Positions 25,890 to 33,802 of a stretch of DNA of 64,000 nucleotides are shown here, piece after piece. Every line of letters begins with the position of its first letter. The first letter of the stretch is position 1. Below the pieces are notes generated by a model. It made no database searches. It worked only from the letters and a program-made list of their open reading frames with translations, and was not told the DNA's origin. The DNA comes from Hyphomonadaceae bacterium TMED5 (GTDB taxonomy: Bacteria; Pseudomonadota; Alphaproteobacteria; Caulobacterales; Hyphomonadaceae), in contig NHBK01000005.1 of assembly GCA_002173095.1 (NCBI GenBank), forward strand, positions 1-64,000, written 5' to 3'. The position numbers and the translations under genes are program-made.

Positions 25890-28800
25890 TTATTTTTTCA
25901 AAGCAATTTTGAACAGCGTTCCCGGCTCATCCTGATCGTCTATCCAGATGCGCCCGCCATGCAGCAGCAGAATCCTGCGACAGGCCGCCAACCCCAGTCC
26001 GATGCCGTCATATTCATGCATGGCATGCAGCCGCGAGAACATCTCAAAGACCTTTTCGCGATACTGGCCGCCAATCCCAATCCCGTTATCGGAAATGGAA
26101 ATGATATGCTCAGTCGCAGTTTCTTTCGCCGTCACGACAATACGCGGAGGCTTTTCCGGATCGCGATATTTCAGTGAATTAGACGACAGATTTAAAGCAA
26201 CCTGCGTCAGGAGGCCCGGCTTGCCCCTTACAGTGGGAAGTGGCGTCAGCGTAAGCTAGGCGCCATTCTCCTTGAACTTGTTCTCGAGCATACGCTCGGC
26301 TTCTGTGAACACGCTTTTCAGTTCAACAGCCCCGAATTCCTGCTGATCATTAAACAGGCTTCCGAATTCCAGAATACCAATGATCAGCTTGCGCATGCGC
26401 TGATTACCCTGACGGATGGTGTCCATCATCCTTGTGGTGAACTCATCCGCCTGTTCAGACAGATGGTCATTCAGCATGTTGATATAATTGTCGTTGGTCG
26501 TGAGCGGTTCGCGCAGATCGTGCGCCGCAATAAAGGTGAAGCGGCGAATTTCTTCCGCATCCTTTTTCACCTGCTCCTCGCGCTCTTTCAGCGATGTAAT
26601 ATCGACATGGCATCCCACCATGCGAACCGGGTCACCCTCTTCCGTCCATTCAACCACGGCGCCTCTGCACCATACCCAAACGATGGATCCGTCCTTATGG
26701 CGATAGCGCACCTCATTATCATAAGGGATTTCACCATGTGATTTCACATGCGCATCAAAGGTCTCAAGAACGCCCGGAAGATCTTCCGGATGGATGAGCT
26801 CCTGCCAGGCTTCCGGCGTATTCTCGACTTCATGATCTTCATAACCGAACATCTTTTTGAAGGCCGGGCTCAGATACTCGGTATTGTCTGGAATATTCCA
26901 ATCCCAATACCCCGCCATCTGCGCTTCAAGAACGCCCTCAAGAACCTGGTTATTGTCTTCAAGCTCATCCCGCAGGTGTTTCTGCTCCGTCACATCGACA
27001 AAGCTCACCATCACACCACGCGCACGTCCGCTGGCATCGCCATAGGCATCGATACGAGCGATATAGAAATTGCCTGCTATGTCTTCGCATTGGAACTGAT
27101 TTCCTGGCCGCGGCGCGGGGCGATCAATACCAACCTGTTGAGCATCATACGTCCATCCGATACTGGCATCGATCGCATCCAGCAGTTTGCTGTGATCAGA
27201 TGATTTCAGGCGCGATGAGAAGTGCCTGAGCGGACGGCCAACATCATTCGGCGTCAGCGCGAATAGTGTGTTGCTGTGCTCGCTGAAGCGACGAACGCAC
27301 ATCCGGGCGTCCACAAACACGGCGTGCACGGAAGCGTTTGCCAACAGGTTATCGATGTCGGCATTCGCCGCTTCCAGCTCGTTAATTTTCTCTGTGAACT
27401 CAGCGTTGATGGCATAGAGCTCTTCATTGACGCTCTGCATCTCTTCGTTCGTGGCCTGAAGCTCTTCATTGGTGGCCATGAGTTCTTCATTGGTCGTCTG
27501 AAGCTCCTCGTTGGAATCCGCCAACTCTGAAATACTGGTTTCCAATGCCTGGCGCGTAATGCGCAGTTCGGCTTCCAGCTTTCCTTCCCGTTCACTCGAT
27601 TTCTCATGTTCTGAGTAGCCGGCCTCATCACCGGAAGAGAAAGAAAGCGGCTCGAAACGGATCGCAATAATACTCTGCGCATGCGCCCCCATGGAATTTC
27701 CCATGGCCCTGATATGGATATTCAGAGACAGGCTCTCATTGTCGATTTCAAACGGAATTTTAGTGTGCCAGCCATCTCCGTTGGTCGCTGCATTGCTGCG
27801 CAAACCCTGATTGACGACCGTATTCAACGGGTGAGGCAGCAGCTCTGACAGATTATCTGAAAATCCGGAATCAGGCAGGTTCAGAACCCTGCGATACTCG
27901 CCCACTGTTTTGATGACGCGATTGTTTGCATCCACCACAATTGCACAAGTGCTTGATACCCGCAGGATCTGGTCCACAAATGACAGGTCTTTCAGATCCT
28001 GACTTGCACGCGAGACCGCACCTGTGGAGCCCCCCCGGCCTTCGCCACCTGCCATTGGGACAAAATACTTGCCGCTTCGTACCGCGCTGGCCGTCGGGCG
28101 ACGTTGCGGGAAGTCGTTCACGTAAATCCGGAAGCGCTTATTCAATGTGGAGAAATGGACCGTTCCGCGGTCGGCTGACTCACTCAACCCGAGAAACAGA
28201 ACACCACCTTCATTCAGCGAATATGAAAAATTGTCGACCAGACGGTTATGCTCAGACGTCGACAAGTAAATCAACGTGTTTCGGCAGATGATCAGGTCTG
28301 TGCCGATATAGGGCGGATGCTGTGTCGCATCATGCGGCGCCACAATCACCCGTTTCCGGATTTCAGGACTAACGCTCACACCTTCCGACATGAAGCGAAA
28401 CATACGTCCACGAAACTCTGCGGGCACATCCGCCAACACAGAGGACGGGTAAATAGCATGGCGCGCAAACTCGATTGAGGCCGCGTTCAAATCTGTGGCA
28501 AACACGCGAAAATCACGCTTGATACCGCGCGTTTCCCGATACATGTCGAGCATGCAGGCGATCGTGTAGGCTTCCTCACCTGTACTACACCCGACGCTCC
28601 AGACCTTGAGAGGTTGATCTTCGGGTCCTGACGCAAATAATCGCCCAAACGCCTTTTCCCGGAGCGCGTCCCAGGCAGGCATGTCACGGAAAAAGCTGGT
28701 AACCCCGACAAGAAACTCCCGACCGAGTTTCAGACATTCATCCGGGTCGGCTTGCAGGCGGTCCAGATATGGTTGAAGGCCATCATGCTCGCCAAGCACC

Positions 28801-29690
28801 ATACGCCGCGCAATACGACGCCTGAGTGTTGGCATCTTATAGCAGGTGTAATTCACCTGAGTATGCTTGGAGACGGTTGAGAGGATCGAGTTGATCAGGT
28901 CCTCATCAACCTCAGATGAGAAAATATCGTCGAGATCAATATGGCCGGATCGGGCTTTGAAATAGCGGTTTAGTTCGCCAGCCAATTCCGCGGCCGGAGC
29001 GATCAGGTCGACCCCGCCAGACTGAATGGCCGCAGTCGGCATGCCAGTAAACTCAGCCGTTTCAGGCTGCTGCGCCAGAACGAAGCCACCCACATCTTTC
29101 ACGGTCATCAGACCACGGCTACCGTCTGACCCGGCACCAGAAAGAATAATCGCAACAGCCCGGTCACCCACCGCTTCTGCGAGCGAATGGAAGAAGAGGT
29201 CAATTGGAAGGTTCAACTGATGGCGCAAAGGCTGACTTAGCAGCTCAAACTTCATCGGCGCATCCGAACGTTCTTCAACGTCCTGCACCGCAGTCATCGC
29301 ATTGGCCGACGTGCCCTGAATGATGATGTTCGATTTTGGCGGAATCAGATAGATATGGCGGGGCTCGACCTCCATACCCTGCTCCACCTCTTTCACCTTA
29401 AGAGGCGTCTCTCTTTGCAAGAGCTCACGCATGAGGGACTTATAATCAGGCGCAAGGTGCTGCACGATAACGAGCGAATGCGGCCAATCATCTGGAATTT
29501 CAGACAATAGCGATTTGATGGCATCCAGCCCGCCAGCTGAAGCACCCACACCAACAAGATAAAAGCTGGGATCCAGTTTACCTAAGGTTGCGCCGTTTTC
29601 TCCGTCTCCAGAAGAAGAAAACGCTGTCCCCGCATCCTCGTTTTGGTTCGGCTCCTCCGACGGAGCGCCCCCATCCTCCCCAATTGTCAT
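25890..29690 (-). pseudogene. CheB-CheR-PAS-histidine kinase fusion with in-frame amber codon
   Basis: One continuous frame of 1266 codons is interrupted by a single TAG at 26256-26258. Before the stop come a CheB methylesterase domain (GVGASAGGLDA, VIVQHLAPD, LSGAGSDGSRG), a CheR methyltransferase domain (VGCSTGEEAY, FATDLN, CRNTLIYL), a coiled coil of repeated TNEEL(Q/M)AT units, a PAS-like and a PAS/PAC unit, and a HisKA domain (AAHDLREPL, His about 1057). After the stop lies the ATPase domain (NLSSNSLKY, SDNGIGIGG, GIGLGLAACR). Without read-through the kinase lacks its ATP-binding part. The chosen start (29690) has AGGCGG upstream. Proteins with this plan are common hybrid sensors, not chemotaxis proteins proper. 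Confidence 0.85.
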
Positions 29691-29857
29691 TATGCCGCCT
29701 GTAAACAATAGCCGCTTAAATACTGAAGCGAGCCGTAGAAAAAATCAACCTAAAGTCGGCCCCGGAATATATGGACCGGTTCCCGACCTTAAAGGCATTC
29801 CCATGATGAGCAAATTATTGATCGAAACCTGAAATACCAGCATCAGGCCATCATGGG

Positions 29858-30109
29858 TCAGCTGACAGGAGGCGGACCATTTCCAATTGTCATGATGATG
29901 AAAACCATCACGCGGACCAAAACAGTAGCAATGCCGGTCATTGCGAGCTTCCGGAAGAAGACCAGCCCGAATACCACGCCTAAAAACGCACACCCCAATG
30001 ACGCCAGCCAGAAACCGGTGGCATTAAAAGCACCGAGCCCCAGATAAAAAAGAACGGACAGTCCAAAGGACAGGATGAGCGCAAGCCCGATATGGCGAAG
30101 CAGTGTCAT
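29858..30109 (-). CDS. Small membrane protein, function unknown
   Basis: About 83 residues from the ATG at 30109, which has AAGGACG seven bases upstream. It is strongly hydrophobic, with three likely membrane segments (LALILSFGLSVLFYLGL, WLASLGCAFLGVVFGLVFF, GIATVLVRVMVFIIMTIG). I recognise no family. Its neighbours are the CheB-CheR-kinase gene, whose start lies about 170 bp downstream, and a divergent GNAT gene. Confidence 0.6.
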   Translation of the reverse strand: MTLLRHIGLALILSFGLSVLFYLGLGAFNATGFWLASLGCAFLGVVFGLVFFRKLAMTGIATVLVRVMVFIIMTIGNGPPPVS

Positions 30110-30219
30110 GAGGCGTCCTTTCAATTACGACCCAGACGGTCTAGCTCCGCGCTTACAGCTCTTCCATTCGACGTTTTGACGCGTTAGCAAAGCGCGCAGA
30201 ATGCAGCAGGAGTTTAGGC

Positions 30220-30804
30220 GTGCAGGTTATCACTCTTCGAGGTCCAGATCAGATCCGCCCCTTCCTTGAAGACATTGCGCGCTTGCGCATCGCAGTCTTC
30301 CGTGAATGGCCATACCTCTATGACGGCACGATGGAAGAAGAAGAGAAATATCTCGGTCATTTTGCATCCTCCCCTCACGCTGTTATCGGCATAGCCCGCG
30401 AGAATGACGAAATCGTCGGCGCGACCACGGCAGAACCGTTCAGCTCCGCTCATGGCGACTTTCGCGCCCCGTTCGAAGCCGCAGACATGAAGACTGAAAA
30501 AATCTTCTATTTCGGCGAATCCATTCTCCTGCCTGAATATCGCGGCCTTGGCGTTGGACACGCCTTTTTCGACCTGCGCGAAGCGGCGGCGCGCGACTGG
30601 GGCGCGGACATGACAGCCTTTTGCGCGGTTCAGCGCCCTGCATCTCATCCTGCAAAGCCTGCCGACTACCGCCCATTAGATGCATTCTGGCAGGGACGCG
30701 GATATGAAAAACGCGACGATCTCGTCTGTTCATTCAGCTGGAAAGATGTCGGCGCGGCAACCGAAAGCCGAAAGCCTATGACATTCTGGGTCCGCGCACT
30801 CTGA
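30220..30804 (+). CDS. GNAT family N-acetyltransferase
   Basis: The 194-residue protein begins at a GTG with CAGGAG upstream. It has the GNAT fold, with a central strand and the acetyl-CoA loop in ESILLPEYRGLGVGHAFFDLRE, matching the R/Q-x-x-G-x-G/A motif. The substrate is not evident. It is 69 bp ahead of the nnr gene on the same strand, which may be the same transcript. Confidence 0.82.
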   Translation: MQVITLRGPDQIRPFLEDIARLRIAVFREWPYLYDGTMEEEEKYLGHFASSPHAVIGIARENDEIVGATTAEPFSSAHGDFRAPFEAADMKTEKIFYFGESILLPEYRGLGVGHAFFDLREAAARDWGADMTAFCAVQRPASHPAKPADYRPLDAFWQGRGYEKRDDLVCSFSWKDVGAATESRKPMTFWVRAL

Positions 30805-30873
30805 AACGATCGGAACAAATCCACAGCCCTCTTCAATTGAGCCCTTGTCAGCGCACTGATCCGCAATAGGCTC

Positions 30874-32415
30874 ATGGCCATGGACAGACACTCTCCGCTG
30901 CACAGCGCCCTTCTTTCGCCCGACCAGATGCATCTCATGGATCTGATGGCGATAGACAATGGTGTGCCCGGATTTGAGCTGATGAAGAATGCGGGCCGTG
31001 CCGTCTTTGACCGCCTGATCGCTGCATTTCCAGATGTTGAACTGATCCATATCTTTTGTGGCCCGGGCAATAACGGAGGCGATGGCTATATCGTCGCCGA
31101 ATTGCTGAGGCAGGCCGGTCGCTCTGTACGCGTGTTTGCACTTGGTGACCCGGAACAGCTTCCAGGCGATGGCGGGTTTGCCTTTCGCCAATGGCGTGGG
31201 GAAACCTTTCCCATTTCAGAAATGGAGCCAGACGCCGCCGAACTTGTCGTCGATGCGCTGTTCGGCGCAGGGCTCGCCCGGGACATTGAAGGCGAGACAG
31301 CCGCCATCATCAACGAGATCAACGAGTCCGGAACACCCGTACTTTCCATCGACCTTCCCAGTGGCATAAGCGGCGCGTCTGGCAAGGTTTGCGGCGTCGG
31401 CATTCTGGCCGAAGAAACAGTGACCTTTTTCCGGCAAAAGCCGGGACATGTTCTGAACCCCGGCAAAGGTCATTGCGGGCAGATCACCATTGCCGACATA
31501 GGCATTGCGGACAAATTTCTGGAAACGCTATCCGTTACGACCTTTGAGAATGCCACCGGCCTCTGGCAGGCCGTCTGGCCCGGCTACACGCCCGACAGCA
31601 ACAAATATACGCGCGGCCATGCCGTCATTTTGTCTGGCGGTGAGTTTTCAACCGGCGCGTCACGGCTAAGTGCGACCGCTGCCCTGCGCGCAGGTGCCGG
31701 GCTGGTTTCCGTCACAGGCGACCGCACGGCTCTTCGCGTGCATGCTGCGCACCTGACGGCGGTCATGCTGAAGCCGGCCGACACGCTGGATGAGCTAAGC
31801 GACATTCTCTCAGATCTGCGCATCACTGCGATTGGCGCAGGCCCCGGCCTCGGCACCGATCAATCCGCCCGTGCCAAGCTTGATGCCGTATTGGCAACAT
31901 CGGCTGCACTGACACTCGACGCGGATGTGTTCACCCTGTTCGCCGATTCGCCGGAGGTGCTGTTCGAGCAGCTTAAATCCCGCGACAGGATGAGTGTGCT
32001 GACGCCGCATGAAGGTGAATTCAAACGAATTTTCGGCCCGCTGCCCGCAGATGCAGATAAAATGGAAATCGCCAAAAGCGCAGCCGAACGTTCAACTTCT
32101 GTCGTCGTATTGAAAGGGTCCGATACGGTCATCGCGGCGCCCGATGGACGCATTGCCATCAATTCGAATGCCCCGCCATGGCTTTCGACCGCTGGATCAG
32201 GTGATGTGCTCACCGGGATCATAACTGGCCTGTTGGCGCAAGGCATGCCCGCCTTCGAAGCCGCCTGCGCAGGCGTATGGCTGCATGGCGAAGCCGGAAA
32301 CCGGTGCGGCCCCTATCTTACAGCCGACGATCTGGAGTCAGGCCTTGCAGAGCTACTCGAAGAAGACAGCCATGACTGGGCCGAAGACATCGACGCCGAA
32401 GAGACCGAGGATTAA
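30874..32415 (+). CDS. nnr: Bifunctional NAD(P)H-hydrate epimerase / ADP-dependent dehydratase
   Basis: The 513-residue enzyme repairs damaged NADHX and NADPHX. The N-terminal YjeF epimerase domain (about 1-215) has FCGPGNNGGDGYIVAELL and a catalytic-type VVDALFGAGL. The C-terminal ribokinase-like dehydratase domain (about 220-500) has AIGAGPGLGTD, LTPHEGEFKRIFG and the catalytic STAGSGDVLTGIITGLLAQG. This fusion is the normal bacterial form and the length is usual. The small membrane protein gene follows 5 bp after. Confidence 0.95.
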   Translation: MAMDRHSPLHSALLSPDQMHLMDLMAIDNGVPGFELMKNAGRAVFDRLIAAFPDVELIHIFCGPGNNGGDGYIVAELLRQAGRSVRVFALGDPEQLPGDGGFAFRQWRGETFPISEMEPDAAELVVDALFGAGLARDIEGETAAIINEINESGTPVLSIDLPSGISGASGKVCGVGILAEETVTFFRQKPGHVLNPGKGHCGQITIADIGIADKFLETLSVTTFENATGLWQAVWPGYTPDSNKYTRGHAVILSGGEFSTGASRLSATAALRAGAGLVSVTGDRTALRVHAAHLTAVMLKPADTLDELSDILSDLRITAIGAGPGLGTDQSARAKLDAVLATSAALTLDADVFTLFADSPEVLFEQLKSRDRMSVLTPHEGEFKRIFGPLPADADKMEIAKSAAERSTSVVVLKGSDTVIAAPDGRIAINSNAPPWLSTAGSGDVLTGIITGLLAQGMPAFEAACAGVWLHGEAGNRCGPYLTADDLESGLAELLEEDSHDWAEDIDAEETED

Positions 32416-32420
32416 GCCGC

Positions 32421-32663
32421 GTGCGCTACGCCCTCAATGGCGATGAATTCGGGCTCGCCTTTCTGCCGCTTGCTATCCTGTTTCTGCTATGGCGCCTGTC
32501 GAAAATGATACTGGCCGGGCGCTGGCGGGGCGTTCGCATGAAACCACCATTTGGGGGCAAATACCGCCACATCCCCAACAGCCTCTATTGGTTATGGGCG
32601 TTCATCGCATCCCTGATCTGGGCTGGAGGATATTCCGCCTGGGTGATTCTCAACGAGCATTGA
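32421..32663 (+). CDS. Small two-helix membrane protein, function unknown
   Basis: The 80-residue protein starts at a GTG five bases past the nnr stop, so it is probably co-translated. There are two hydrophobic segments (FLPLAILFLLWRLSKMIL and LYWLWAFIASLIWAGGYSAW) separated by a basic loop. I do not recognise a family. Its tight coupling to nnr and the lack of a better frame make it likely to be real. Confidence 0.6.
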   Translation: MRYALNGDEFGLAFLPLAILFLLWRLSKMILAGRWRGVRMKPPFGGKYRHIPNSLYWLWAFIASLIWAGGYSAWVILNEH

Positions 32664-32692
32664 GAAGACGGTCTATAGTATTTGAAGGAAAA

Positions 32693-32769
32693 TGGTGGTT
32701 CGGGGGAGACTTGAACTCCCGACCTCGCGATTATGAGTCGCGCGCTCTAACCAGCTGAGCTACCGAACC
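32693..32769 (-). tRNA. tRNA with CAU anticodon (elongator Met likely, Ile2 possible)
   Basis: On the minus strand the acceptor stem GGTTCGG pairs with CCGAACC, followed by discriminator A and an encoded CCA. The D arm has TAGCTCAGCTGGTTAGAGC, the anticodon stem-loop is CGCGA-CTCATAA-TCGCG, and the T loop has GTTCAAGTC. The anticodon is CAT. It is not the initiator, because the acceptor stem starts with a full G-C pair. Elongator Met and lysidine-modified Ile2 both have this anticodon. Confidence 0.95.
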
Positions 32770-33137
32770 AAACCGTTCAATGAGCCGCGCTATATACGCG
32801 GGCTCTTTCGATGACACAAGCGCTGAATCACAAGTTTTCGCGGGCAATTTCGTCTCTTTTCAAATCGGCCTCGCCTGACGGACAGAGTTTAACAAAAACG
32901 CAGGCCGATAAGCCCTGCAGCCCATCTGATTCTACGCCGTATTTCCTGAGAAACCGGCCTGACTGATATTTCAGAAAATAATCTGCACTCAGATCATTCA
33001 GACTTGCTTAAAATCACCCCTTGCCATTGGAAGGTTCTTTCTGTTTATAGCCCAATTGGGAAAGAGACTTGCAAATTACGCCGGATTAATCGCATTAAAG
33101 GCAACGAAGGCGAACATTTTTATACGACGAGGGAAAA
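32770..33137. other. Intergenic region between tRNA and Lrp-type regulator
   Basis: About 370 bp with no convincing gene. It should carry the promoter of the minus-strand tRNA at its left end and the promoter of the lrp-like gene at its right end, where AGGGAAAA precedes the ATG. I see no strong hairpin or repeat in it. Confidence 0.5.
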
Positions 33138-33641
33138 ATGTTATCTGTCGAACTGGACCAAATTGACAAAAACATTCTGGAGCTAGTCCAGAATGATGCG
33201 AGCCTTTCCGTCGCAGATATTGCTGACAAGGTTGGCCTGTCATCTTCTCCATGCTGGCGCCGTATCAAGCGCATGGAAGAACAAGGCGTTATTCAGCGCC
33301 GTGTCACCGTTCTGGACCGCAATGCGCTGGGCCTGAACTTTGAAGTGGTTGCGTCTGTAAAGCTGCAGCTTCCAAACCGTGAGAACCTTGAACTGTTCGA
33401 GCAAGCCGTCGATGGCTGGCCGGAAGTCGTCGAATGCATGACCGTCACCGGCGCAGTCGACTATATTATCCGCGTGCTGACACTCGACATGCATGCCTAT
33501 GATGACTTCCTGCGCGACAAACTTCTGTCACTCGGCCTCGTCTCCGATGTGCAGTCCCGCATTATTGTTCGCGTCTCTAAACGCACGACAGCTGTTCCGC
33601 TGTCTCTTGTCGAAGATTCCAGCTCTTCCAATACAAAATAG
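33138..33641 (+). CDS. Lrp/AsnC family transcriptional regulator
   Basis: The 167-residue protein has an N-terminal winged helix-turn-helix (LDQIDKNILELVQNDASLSV, then VGLSSSPCWRRIKRMEEQGVI) and a C-terminal RAM/AsnC ligand domain (VVECMTVTGAVDYIIRVLT). The pattern SSSPCWRR is typical of Lrp-type proteins of proteobacteria that regulate amino-acid metabolism. The acidic/Ser-rich tail (SLVEDSSSSNTK) is dispensable-looking. It is a single gene, and its targets are not evident from the neighbours. Confidence 0.92.
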   Translation: MLSVELDQIDKNILELVQNDASLSVADIADKVGLSSSPCWRRIKRMEEQGVIQRRVTVLDRNALGLNFEVVASVKLQLPNRENLELFEQAVDGWPEVVECMTVTGAVDYIIRVLTLDMHAYDDFLRDKLLSLGLVSDVQSRIIVRVSKRTTAVPLSLVEDSSSSNTK

Positions 33642-33802
33642 GCTCTGACAGGCGCGCCTCAGCGCCTTCACTGCCCTTTTCCAATACAGATTGATCCGCC
33701 CCCCGGTTTCATGCAGCATCTGCATAAGCCTTTGTAATGCCTCATATCCGCCCGGATTGAAGGCCCTACAAAGAGTGAATAAATTTCGGGAGAGCGGCAC
33801 TC

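Noticed and set aside
26256-29708. The CheB-CheR-PAS gene as a complete shorter gene ending at 26256
   Set aside because: The HisKA domain ends without an ATPase domain, and the same frame continues with perfect ATPase motifs after the TAG, so the frame is interrupted and not naturally ended.
33004-33186. Plus-strand 60-codon frame ahead of the lrp-like gene
   Set aside because: It overlaps the lrp start in another frame, has no ribosome-binding site and no recognisable features.
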